Of a DNA stretch of 64,000 nucleotides, positions 48,689-56,748 are shown one piece after another. Position 1 is the stretch's first letter. Each line of letters begins with the position of its first letter. Source of the stretch: Micromonospora parathelypteridis. GTDB taxonomy: Bacteria > Actinomycetota > Actinomycetes > Mycobacteriales > Micromonosporaceae. The translations under genes and the position numbers were made by a program. The notes beneath the pieces are model-generated. The model searched no databases. It was not told where the DNA came from and saw nothing but the letters and a program-made list of their open reading frames with translations. Where the stretch lies: the NCBI RefSeq assembly GCF_014201145.1, contig NZ_JACHDP010000001.1, forward strand, positions 496,001 through 560,000. Direction: 5' to 3'.

Positions 48689-50605
48689 ATGACTGTCCCA
48701 CTCGTACCCTCGTCGCTCGGCCGCGCCGGGTCGACGCTCGGCGCCCTGCGTACCCGGGCCTCCGCCACCATCGCTGCCCTCGCCGTCACCGGCGCCGCCG
48801 TCGCGGTGACCGTCGCGACGTCGTCACCCGCCACCGCCGAGCCGGGCAGCGTCGTCGTCTCGGAGAACTTCTCGTCCGGGTCGCTGCCCGCCGGCTGGAA
48901 CGCGGTGGACGGCACCTGGAAGGTCGAGAACGGCCGGCTGTACGGCACCTCGACCAGCTCCAGCGAGAACAACAAGATCACTTTCGGTCGACACCTCAAC
49001 GACTTCCGCCTTGAGGCGACCATGCGCTTCGAGTCGGTCTCGGCCGCCACGCGCTGGGCCTCACTCGGCGTCGACGTGCCCGCCGACGGCGCCACCCCGT
49101 GGTGGATCGCCACCATGCGCAGCGGCACCACCGCCGCCAACGGCCTCGAGTTCGCCCAGCGGACCACGGCCAACGCCTGGGTCGTGACGAACACCGCCTC
49201 GGCCCCGTACGCCGCCGGCACCGGTCGGGACGTCCGCGTCGCCGTCGAGGTACACGGGAACCAGGCCCGCTGGATCTTCGACGGGCGGGAGGCGATGCGG
49301 ACGAACAGCCTCCAGCGCTCCGCCAACGGCGTCCAGGGGCTCTTCGTCAACGGCGCCACCGTGTCGTACGACGACGTCACCGTCACCGAGTTGGCGCCGA
49401 ACGGCTACCTCCGCCCCGAGGGCAGCCCGTTCACCGTGATCGCCCACCGAGGCGCGTCCGCCGCCGCGCCGGAGAACACCCTCGTGGCGCAGGAGATCGC
49501 GCGTAAGGGCGGCGCCGACTGGATCGAGAACGACGTCCAGCCGAGCAAGGACGGCATCCCGTTCATCCTGCACGACGGCACCGTCGACCGGACCACCGAC
49601 GGCACCGGCAACATCCGGGACCTGACCGCCGCGCAGATCAAGGCGCTCGACGCCGGCTCTTGGTTCGGCCCGCAGTACGTCGGCGAGCGGGTGCCCACCC
49701 TGGCCGAGCAGCTCGCCGACCTGCGCACCCGCGGCGGCAACCTGCTCGTGGAAATCAAGGGCAAGCACACCCGGGACGAGGTCGCCACGATCATCCAGGT
49801 GATCCGGGACGAGCAGATGATGGGCCGCGTCTTCATCCAGAGCTTCGAGGTCGACGCCCTCCGGTACACCTACGAACTCGCCCCCGAGCTGCCGCTCGGC
49901 CTGCTCCGCAGCACCCTCGACGCCGACCCGGTGGCGATCGCCAAGGAGCTGCACCTGACCGCGTACAACCCGGACGGCAACGCGCTGCTGGCCAAGCCGG
50001 AGGTCGTCGCCCCGCTGCACGCCGCCGGGGTCGCCGTGATGGCCTGGACGATGGACTCCGCCGGCCTGTGGCAGCGGTTGGAGCGGATCGGCACCGACGC
50101 GATCATCACCAACCGCGCGTCCGAGTTGGTCGGCTGGAACTCGGCGTTCCTGCAGCGGGCCTCGGCCGACCCGACGGTGGCCATCACCTCACCGGCCAAC
50201 GGGGCTCGGCTCGACCGGGCGCAGTCCCCGGTGATCGCGGTTGCCGCGACGAACGCGGACACCGTCACCGTCACGCTCGACGGCAAGAAGTCCGCCGCGG
50301 GGCGCAAGCTCGACCTGGCCAAGCTGACCGCGGGTCGCCACACCATCTCCACCGAGGTGACCGGCCCTGAGGGCACCGCCACCGCGACCAGCACCTTCAC
50401 CGTGACGGTGAGCCAGGCCGGTCTCGGGTACCTGATCCTCACGTCCGGTGCCGATCCGACCGCTGTCAACGCGATGACCACCAAGCTGGTTCGGGCCGAG
50501 TACGCCGAGCTGGCCACCTACGCCGACCGGCAGGCCGGCAAGCTGGTTCCGGCCCCGGTCGCCAGCGTCATCGCCGCCGACGCCCGCACCCTCGCGCTGA
50601 AGTAG
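48689..50605 (+). CDS. Secreted multidomain glycerophosphodiester phosphodiesterase
   Basis: A 638-residue exported protein. An Arg/Ala-rich signal region (about 1-55) is followed by a concanavalin-like beta-sandwich (about 60-240, with SGSLPAGWNAVDGTWKVENG), a GDPD TIM barrel (about 250-480) with HRG, ENDVQPSKDG and HDGTVDRTTDG metal-binding and catalytic motifs, and an Ig-like region (about 490-590). It probably releases glycerol-3-phosphate from teichoic acids or deacylated phospholipids outside the cell. TACCGT plus 7 bases precedes ATG 48689 (leaderless type); an in-frame extension to 48650 lacks support. Confidence 0.9.
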   Translation: MTVPLVPSSLGRAGSTLGALRTRASATIAALAVTGAAVAVTVATSSPATAEPGSVVVSENFSSGSLPAGWNAVDGTWKVENGRLYGTSTSSSENNKITFGRHLNDFRLEATMRFESVSAATRWASLGVDVPADGATPWWIATMRSGTTAANGLEFAQRTTANAWVVTNTASAPYAAGTGRDVRVAVEVHGNQARWIFDGREAMRTNSLQRSANGVQGLFVNGATVSYDDVTVTELAPNGYLRPEGSPFTVIAHRGASAAAPENTLVAQEIARKGGADWIENDVQPSKDGIPFILHDGTVDRTTDGTGNIRDLTAAQIKALDAGSWFGPQYVGERVPTLAEQLADLRTRGGNLLVEIKGKHTRDEVATIIQVIRDEQMMGRVFIQSFEVDALRYTYELAPELPLGLLRSTLDADPVAIAKELHLTAYNPDGNALLAKPEVVAPLHAAGVAVMAWTMDSAGLWQRLERIGTDAIITNRASELVGWNSAFLQRASADPTVAITSPANGARLDRAQSPVIAVAATNADTVTVTLDGKKSAAGRKLDLAKLTAGRHTISTEVTGPEGTATATSTFTVTVSQAGLGYLILTSGADPTAVNAMTTKLVRAEYAELATYADRQAGKLVPAPVASVIAADARTLALK

Positions 50606-50621
50606 CGGTCCGACATCGCAG

Positions 50622-50659
50622 GCTGGCCCCCGGCGTCGACTCCGACGGTGGGGGCCAGC
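50622..50659. terminator. Bidirectional hairpin after the GDPD gene
   Basis: A perfect 10-bp stem (GCTGGCCCCC / GGGGGCCAGC) encloses a loop with its own CGTC/GACG stem. It separates the GDPD gene from the convergent membrane-protein gene. Confidence 0.85.
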
Positions 50660-50674
50660 GCATCAGATGAGGCC

Positions 50675-51283
50675 TCAGTGGACGGCGACGGGTGACGTGG
50701 CCCGCTCATCCTGCCGCGCCACGGTCCGCAGTGCCGGCGACAACGCCACCAGCATGCACAGGCCGCCGATGGGGAGCAGGTCGAGGGTGACCACCGGCAG
50801 GACGATGCCGACGAGCAGCAGCGGCGCGCTCCACCACGGCAGCCGCCGCTTGGCGGCGAGCATCCCCGCGAGGACGACCAGGCCGAGGAAGAACAACTGG
50901 GGTACGACGTCGTAGAAGGCCACCTCGACGCCGGGGATGTCCTTGAAGTCCGCGCTGAGCGCCGACATCTCCGCCCGGTCCTCGGCCAGGAGCCCCTCCA
51001 CGATGTCGGCGCCGAACTGCACCATCGTCGCGGCGAGCCCGACCAACGTGAGGACCACCACCCCGGTGCGCCATGGGCTGGGGGGTAGCAGGCGGGCCAG
51101 CGTGAGGACCCCGGGGACGAAGAACACCATGCCGGCCAGGGCGACCAGGTGTGCGGCCTGCCAGTCGAATCCCGGGCCGTACACCCCGTCGGACTTTCCC
51201 CACAGACGGACAAGGCCGTAGGCCGCGATGCCCACCGGCCCGGCGATCACATAGAGCGCAGCGCGTTTCATGCGAGCCATCAT
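50675..51283 (-). CDS. Multi-pass membrane protein of unknown function
   Basis: About 202 residues with five or six hydrophobic segments (VIAGPVGIAAYGLVRLW, HLVALAGMVFFVPGVLTLAR, VVVLTLVGLAATMVQFGADI, FFLGLVVLAGMLAA, LLLVGIVLPVVTLDLLPIGG). No named family was recognised. ATG 51283 (or 51280/51271) is preferred; an open GTG at 51355 extends into a region without support. The gene converges on the GDPD gene across a shared hairpin. Confidence 0.65.
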   Translation of the reverse strand: MMARMKRAALYVIAGPVGIAAYGLVRLWGKSDGVYGPGFDWQAAHLVALAGMVFFVPGVLTLARLLPPSPWRTGVVVLTLVGLAATMVQFGADIVEGLLAEDRAEMSALSADFKDIPGVEVAFYDVVPQLFFLGLVVLAGMLAAKRRLPWWSAPLLLVGIVLPVVTLDLLPIGGLCMLVALSPALRTVARQDERATSPVAVH

Positions 51284-51391
51284 CTGGCCGCCCCGCTCGT
51301 CCGACCTCCGGGAACCTCCCCCGGGTGGCCCTTGGATTCGAATCAGGTCTTCCACCGAGCAACCCTTGGTTCGGCCCAGCCAGCCGAGTGG

Positions 51392-51940
51392 TCAGGGGTG
51401 GAACGGCCTGCGGGCCAGCGTGGTCTCGTCCGGAAAGGCCAACGAGCTGAAGAACTTCTCCGTCTCGGCGCTTCGAATATCTTCGATCTTTGCGAGCAGT
51501 GCCTCAGTGGCCGCATAGGCGAGTTGCTCGCGCTCCATCGGATCGGCCGTCGCCTCCGCACGGCCGAATGCGAGTCTCCACTGGTTGTTCGCCTCGATGA
51601 GCGCGAAATGGGTGCGGCGCAGCAGAGCCCACATCTGATCCCACTGGTAGAAGGTCCGCAACGCCGTGGCAGTCGCGATGACCACGCCCGAGACCGCGAT
51701 TATGAGGTTCTTTCCCGGGTAGCTGAAGCCCGCGAGCAACGGGAGGGACGCGCTGATGACGATGACCAGGATGCCGCTGAATCGGAACAGTCGGCGGTGC
51801 CATTTCGCCCGCCAATCATACTGGTCCCGGAGCTTGTTGACGCTCGCCTCGGCCAGCGCCCGGTAATCCTGTAACGGATCTCCAGTAGCAGACTTCTGCG
51901 ATCCGGCCAACACCCCACGCTGCCCACGATCAATAGACAC
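51392..51940 (-). CDS. SLATT / DUF4231-type two-transmembrane protein
   Basis: A 182-residue protein. An N-terminal helix (YRALAEASVNKLRDQYDWRA, then KWHRRLFRFSG) is followed by two membrane helices (about 52-72 and 78-98) and a soluble helical tail with THFALIEANNQWRLAFGRAE. This pattern fits the SLATT/DUF4231 group, predicted pore-forming effectors in nucleotide-signalled conflict systems. It starts at GTG 51940, one base after the stop of the upstream GDPD gene, so the two form a coupled operon. A defence or membrane-stress role is inference. Confidence 0.75.
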   Translation of the reverse strand: MSIDRGQRGVLAGSQKSATGDPLQDYRALAEASVNKLRDQYDWRAKWHRRLFRFSGILVIVISASLPLLAGFSYPGKNLIIAVSGVVIATATALRTFYQWDQMWALLRRTHFALIEANNQWRLAFGRAEATADPMEREQLAYAATEALLAKIEDIRSAETEKFFSSLAFPDETTLARRPFHP

Positions 51941-51941
51941 G

Positions 51942-52709
51942 TTACGATGCTAGATCGTCGCCCGGAGACGGTCTATAGCCCGAGAACACGATGTTGTCGG
52001 CGAATTGACGGGCGAACATCTCCCGATCGGGCGAGGTTACCGGCCAGGCAATCACCGGAACACCCCGGCGGCGCCACCACGCCGTCAGACCGGAGGGGAA
52101 TCCGTCGACCTCGTAGGCCAGGAAATCCGGGCGGGTAACCAGGTTGCTGACCATGCTGCGGCCGACCATTCGCGTCACCGGCCCGGCCGTGCGGAGCAGT
52201 CCACAGATTCGCCCCACCGGCACCCGCTGGTCGGGCGGCATTCGCAGCACCGCGACCCGCAGTGCCGCCACCAGTAACGGGTCGAAGGATTCGACCGCGT
52301 AGCGCCCCGGGTAACCCGCCGTCTGCCGAAAGACTTCGTCCACAAGATCGAAGTTGAGTGACAGGCTCGGCCGCTTGAGCTCAATCAGGAGTGGCACACG
52401 CCCGGCGACCCGTTCCAATACCTCGGCGAGGGTGGGAATGTGCTGGTCGGTGCCGTTCAACCTGAGTCGCTGCCGGTCGGCCGGGGTCAGCTCCGCGGTA
52501 CGGATCGACTGACCAGTGAGTTCGGTCAAATCGTGGTCGTGCACCACGACGAGCTCGCCGGCTCTCGTGAGCTGCACGTCCAACTCGCAGGCATAGCCAC
52601 CGTCGGCCCCCGCCTCGAACGCCGCAAGCGAGTTGGCAGGTCGATCGTCGCCGGTCAGGCCTCGGTGTGCGATCGGGGTTTCTCGCAGCCAGCGGTCGTC
52701 GGACGCCAC
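51942..52709 (-). CDS. Cytoplasmic glycerophosphodiester phosphodiesterase (GDPD)
   Basis: A 255-residue GDPD barrel with no signal peptide. Motifs PIAHRGLTG, CELDVQLTRAGELVVVHDHD and LLIELKRP supply the metal ligands and catalytic histidines. GTG at 52709 is chosen because AGGAGG lies 5 bases upstream; the frame is open to 52799 but the extension is Arg-rich and unlike the family. It is followed after 1 base by a SLATT-type membrane protein. It may hydrolyse glycerophosphodiesters or a related signalling lipid. Confidence 0.88.
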   Translation of the reverse strand: MASDDRWLRETPIAHRGLTGDDRPANSLAAFEAGADGGYACELDVQLTRAGELVVVHDHDLTELTGQSIRTAELTPADRQRLRLNGTDQHIPTLAEVLERVAGRVPLLIELKRPSLSLNFDLVDEVFRQTAGYPGRYAVESFDPLLVAALRVAVLRMPPDQRVPVGRICGLLRTAGPVTRMVGRSMVSNLVTRPDFLAYEVDGFPSGLTAWWRRRGVPVIAWPVTSPDREMFARQFADNIVFSGYRPSPGDDLAS

Positions 52710-53186
52710 CCGATCCTCCTGAGCCTCCGAGGGCGTGCCGCCGTGCTCTCGACGCGCCTCGACGCGGCTGGCGCGAGAGTTCATAGTGGCCCGTCGCACA
52801 ATTAGCCTCCCCTGCGAACGCCCTCGGCGGAACGTCCACGCTAGACACTGCCGCAGGTAGCCGCCGTCCGTCTAGTCATGAAGCCGCTCACCTCCAGGAC
52901 GCCTCAGGCGCGCCGGATCGTCTCCGCGCCGGCCAGCACGGCATCCTGGCGCGGCGTCGGCGCTGGGGTGGGGTGGGTGGCGTGCCGGTCAGCCGGGAGC
53001 AACGGGCGGTCAGCCAACGATCAGGGGTTGATCGGCCAATCATCGGGCCTGGGGAGAGAGGCGAAACGGGAACACGCGGTCCCTGCCACTTCTAACATAT
53101 AGCGCATTGGGGGGCTTGCGGCAAGGCCCGGGTCGTGCCGCAAAATCGTCGGCCGAGCCCAGAATCTGCCGAATGGAAGTCGTGAA
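52710..53186. promoter_or_regulatory. Divergent control region between GDPD-SLATT pair and helR
   Basis: A 477-base gap, the largest in the window. The right part contains the rifamycin-associated element at 53111-53129 and an AT-rich stretch (TAACATATAGCGCAT, about 53094-53108) just before it. The left part holds the GDPD promoter. ORFs crossing the gap are antisense to helR or lack family similarity, so no gene is called here. Confidence 0.6.
53111..53129 (+). promoter_or_regulatory. Rifamycin-associated element (RAE)
   Basis: GGGGCTTGCGGCAAGGCCC is a 19-bp inverted repeat (8 of 9 arm positions pair) matching the RAE known upstream of rifamycin-inducible resistance genes in actinomycetes. 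It lies 58 bases before the helR start, predicting induction by rifamycins. Confidence 0.85.
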
Positions 53187-55343
53187 TTGAATTCTTCGTC
53201 CACCTCCGTGTTCGACCTTCCCGATCGCCTCTCCCCCAAGGCCGACCCGGCGCTGATCAGCCACGACGAGCAGCACTTCGCTGCCATGGCGGAGAGTCTC
53301 GAGCAGTTGCACACCGAACTCTCGGAGCGCCTCGACGCCGAGCGCAAGGCACCTGGCGGCAAGGGCCGGCAGGCGGTGGACCGGGACATGGAGGTCCGCC
53401 GGCTGACCGGTCGCCTGCGGGCACTGAGTCGCTACGGTCTGGACCTGTGCCTCGGCCACGTGGTCGGCGTGGACACCACCGAGCCCGTCTACGTCGGTCG
53501 ACGTGGCCTCACGGACAGCACGGGTCGGCGGCTGCTGCTCGACTGGCGGTCTCCGGCGGCCGAGCCGTTCTTTGGCGCTACCCACGGCAACCCGATGGGC
53601 CTGGCGAGCCGCCGCCGGTACCGCTGGACCCGCGGCCAGATCAGCGACTACTGGGACGAGGTGTTCACCCCCGACGGGTTCGTGGGGCACGCCGTCGCGC
53701 TCGACGACCAGTCCGCGTTCATCGCCAGCCTGGGCAGCGCTCGGTCGACCCGGATGCGCGACGTGCTCAGTACGATCCAGGCCGACCAGGACGCCATCAT
53801 CCGCGCCGGATCGGCCGGCGCGCTCGTCGTCGACGGTGGTCCGGGCACGGGCAAGACCGTCGTCGCGCTGCACCGCACCGCCTATCTGCTCTACTCCGAT
53901 CCGCGTCTCAGCCAGCGCCGAGGCGGGGTGCTCTTCGTCGGGCCGCACCAGCCCTACCTGGCCTACGTCGCCGACGTCCTACCCAGCCTCGGGGAAGAGG
54001 ACGTGCAGACCTGCACCCTGCGCGACCTCGTGCCCGAGGGCGCCGCGGCGACCATCGAACCCGACCCGGACGTCGCGCGGCTGAAGGCCTCCGCGGACCT
54101 GGTCAAGGCGATCGACGCGGCGGTCCGGTTCTACGAGGAACCACCGGTCAAACCCATGACGGTCACGACCGACGTGTCCGACATCTGGCTGAGCGCCGAC
54201 GACTGGGCCAACGCGTTCCAGGCGCCGGGGCCCGGCACGCCGCACAACGAGGCGCGGGACGAAATCTGGGAGGAGTTGCTCACGATCCTGGTCGACAAGT
54301 CCGACGGCGACGAGCCGGACGACCTGCTCCGCACGTCGCTGCTGCGGAACCGGGAACTGCGGACGACCTTCAACCGCGCCTGGCCGTTGCTCGACGCGGC
54401 CGACCTCGTCGGAGACCTGTGGTCGGTGCCCGCGTACCTGCGCAAGTGTGCCCCCTGGCTCAGCGCCGAGGAGGTCCGGACGCTGCAGCGCGCCGACGCC
54501 CAGGCCTGGACCGTGTCCGACCTACCGCTCCTGGACGCGGCACGACAGCGGCTCGGCGACCCGGAGGGGTCGGAACGCAGGCGTCGGCGCGACCCCGCTG
54601 CCGCCGCCGAACGCGAACACATGGCCAGGGTCGTCGACGAGCTACTCGCGGCCGACGCCTACGACGACGGTGAAGGCCTGCTGACGATGTTGCGCCAACC
54701 CGACCTGCGCGACGCCCTGGTCGACGATTCGGCGCTGCCCGGCATCGAAGCGGACCTGCTCGCCGGCCCGTTCGCGCACATCGTCGTCGACGAGGCCCAG
54801 GAACTGACCGACGCCGAGTGGCAGATGTTGCTGGCGCGCTGCCCGTCGCGCAGCTTCACGATCGTCGGGGATCGGGCCCAGGCCCGGCACGGGTTCACGG
54901 AGTCGTGGCAGGAACGCCTCGAGCGGGTCGGGCTCGACCGGATCACCCTGGCCTCCCTGAGCATCAACTACCGGACACCGGAGGAGGTCATGGCGGAAGC
55001 CGAGCCGATCATCCGGGCGGTGCTCCCAGATGCCAACGTACCGACCTCGATCCGCAGCAACGGGCTCGCCGTCGTACACGGATCGGTTTCTGATCTTTCC
55101 TCGATCCTGCACACCTGGCTCGACGCGCACGCCGACGGGATCGCCTGCGTCATCGGCGACCCGACGTTCCCGCCGATGTCCCGCGTCCGGTCGCTGAGCC
55201 CGGAGCAGGCCAAGGGGCTCGAATTCGACCTCGTCGTCCTCATCGACCCGGAAGCCTTCGGTGCGGGCATCGAAGGGGCGGTCGACCGCTACGTCGCGAT
55301 GACCCGGGCGACCCAGCAGCTCGTCATCCTGACGAGCTGCTGA
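53187..55343 (+). CDS. helR: HelR: RNA polymerase recycling/rifamycin-protection ATPase (UvrD-like)
   Basis: A 718-residue SF1 helicase-like ATPase of the HelD class. Walker A GGPGTGKT (217-224), Walker B VVDEAQELTD, motif III GDRAQARHGF, motif IV SINYRTPEEVM and motif VI YVAMTRATQQL are present. The N-terminal arm that enters the polymerase is short. HelR proteins dislodge rifamycin from RNA polymerase and give intrinsic resistance; HelD relatives recycle stalled polymerase. TTG at 53187 has GGAAG 7 bases upstream. The RAE upstream supports HelR rather than HelD. It acts alone, followed by an MFS exporter gene. Confidence 0.9.
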   Translation: MNSSSTSVFDLPDRLSPKADPALISHDEQHFAAMAESLEQLHTELSERLDAERKAPGGKGRQAVDRDMEVRRLTGRLRALSRYGLDLCLGHVVGVDTTEPVYVGRRGLTDSTGRRLLLDWRSPAAEPFFGATHGNPMGLASRRRYRWTRGQISDYWDEVFTPDGFVGHAVALDDQSAFIASLGSARSTRMRDVLSTIQADQDAIIRAGSAGALVVDGGPGTGKTVVALHRTAYLLYSDPRLSQRRGGVLFVGPHQPYLAYVADVLPSLGEEDVQTCTLRDLVPEGAAATIEPDPDVARLKASADLVKAIDAAVRFYEEPPVKPMTVTTDVSDIWLSADDWANAFQAPGPGTPHNEARDEIWEELLTILVDKSDGDEPDDLLRTSLLRNRELRTTFNRAWPLLDAADLVGDLWSVPAYLRKCAPWLSAEEVRTLQRADAQAWTVSDLPLLDAARQRLGDPEGSERRRRRDPAAAAEREHMARVVDELLAADAYDDGEGLLTMLRQPDLRDALVDDSALPGIEADLLAGPFAHIVVDEAQELTDAEWQMLLARCPSRSFTIVGDRAQARHGFTESWQERLERVGLDRITLASLSINYRTPEEVMAEAEPIIRAVLPDANVPTSIRSNGLAVVHGSVSDLSSILHTWLDAHADGIACVIGDPTFPPMSRVRSLSPEQAKGLEFDLVVLIDPEAFGAGIEGAVDRYVAMTRATQQLVILTSC

Positions 55344-55440
55344 GGGCGCTCGACCCCCGGGTGGAAAATCGCGTTGAGCCGAGATAGTCGGCTCGTTACC
55401 GTCCGCACAAGCCACCACGAGTGCGAGGAGTGAGGCTGTC

Positions 55441-56748
55441 GTGACGGGTCCGGCCATCGACGCCGACGGCGGCCAACCCACCCACGGCGGAATACGTCTG
55501 TTGCGGCAGAACCCGGCCTTCCGGACGCTGTGGTCGGCCCGGGTCATCTCGTACGCGGGCGACTCCCTGAGCCTGGTCGCGTTGATCTTTCACGTCGCGG
55601 ACAGCACTGGACAGGCGTTCGCGATCGCGGTGCTGCTGCTCGTCGGCGACTTCGCGCCAGCGCTGCTCGGCCCGCTCACAGGCGCGCTCAGCGACCGATT
55701 CGACCTGCGACGGGTGATGATCACCGCGGAACTGGTCCAGGGCGGGATGGTGCTGTTGATCGCCGTACTGCTGCCGCCGTTGCCGGTGCTGCTGGCGCTG
55801 GTGGCGGTCCGGGCGATCGCCGGGCAGGTGTTCCAGCCAGCCTCCCGGGCAGCGGTGCCGGCCCTGGTCCCCGACCGGCACCTGGAGGCCGCCAACTCCA
55901 CCGTCGGGTTCGGCACCAACGGCGGCGAGGCGATCGGCCCGCTGCTCGCGGCGGCACTGTTCCCACTGATGGGCGTACGCGGGGTGCTTCTGGTCGACGC
56001 CGTGTCGTTCCTGCTCTCGGCGGTCCTGCTGGCAACGCTCCCGAGGATGCCGGTGCCCGCCGGCGGGGATGCCGGCCAGGGCTCCCTGCTGCGGGACGCG
56101 CGCGCGGGCCTGGGCTACCTCTGGTCGACCCCGGTGGTCCGGGTGGTCGCGCTGGGGTTCTGCGCAGTCGTGGCGTTCAACGGCGTCGACGACGTTGCCC
56201 TGGTCCTGCTGGCCACGAAGACCTTCGACGCTGAGGGCTCGGCGGTCGGGTTGCTGCTGGGAGCGGTCGGGGTTGGGCTGTTCGTCGGCTACCTGCTGCT
56301 GAGTCGGTACGGCATGCGCGTGTCCACCGCCGGGCTGCTGATCGCGGGATTCGCCATCAGCAGCGTCGGCAACCTGCTGACCGGACTGGCCTGGGCGGTC
56401 GGTGCCGCCATCGTCATGCAGGCGGTACGCGGACTCGGGATCGCCGCCATGGACGTCGCCTCCAGCACGTTGCTGCAACGAGCCGTACCCGAGGCGATGC
56501 TCGGCCGGGTCTTCGGCAACCTGTACGGCGCGATCGGGATCGCCGCGGCGCTCTCCTACCTGGGCGGGGCCCTGCTGCTCGACGCCACCTCGCCCCCGAC
56601 CACCCTGCTGGTCGCGGGCGCGGGTGGCACGCTGGCCACCGCCGTCACCGCCTGGGCGCTGCGGCGGGGGTTGAACCGGTCCGCCGGTTCAGCGGAGCCG
56701 GAGCAGCGGAAGCAACCGCCACCCGCCGCGGTCAGCCGCCAAGGGTGA
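55441..56748 (+). CDS. MFS transporter
   Basis: A 435-residue major facilitator with twelve predicted helices, opening RLLRQNPAFRTLWSARVISY and with the conserved cytoplasmic loop GALSDRFDLRRVMI. It belongs to the drug/enterobactin-exporter-like group; the substrate is unknown. GTG at 55441 follows GCGAGGAGTGAGGC. It lies 97 bases after helR on the same strand and could help export rifamycin-type inducers, but no RAE of its own was seen. Its last 17 bases overlap the 3' end of the convergent sugar dehydrogenase gene. Confidence 0.88.
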   Translation: MTGPAIDADGGQPTHGGIRLLRQNPAFRTLWSARVISYAGDSLSLVALIFHVADSTGQAFAIAVLLLVGDFAPALLGPLTGALSDRFDLRRVMITAELVQGGMVLLIAVLLPPLPVLLALVAVRAIAGQVFQPASRAAVPALVPDRHLEAANSTVGFGTNGGEAIGPLLAAALFPLMGVRGVLLVDAVSFLLSAVLLATLPRMPVPAGGDAGQGSLLRDARAGLGYLWSTPVVRVVALGFCAVVAFNGVDDVALVLLATKTFDAEGSAVGLLLGAVGVGLFVGYLLLSRYGMRVSTAGLLIAGFAISSVGNLLTGLAWAVGAAIVMQAVRGLGIAAMDVASSTLLQRAVPEAMLGRVFGNLYGAIGIAAALSYLGGALLLDATSPPTTLLVAGAGGTLATAVTAWALRRGLNRSAGSAEPEQRKQPPPAAVSRQG

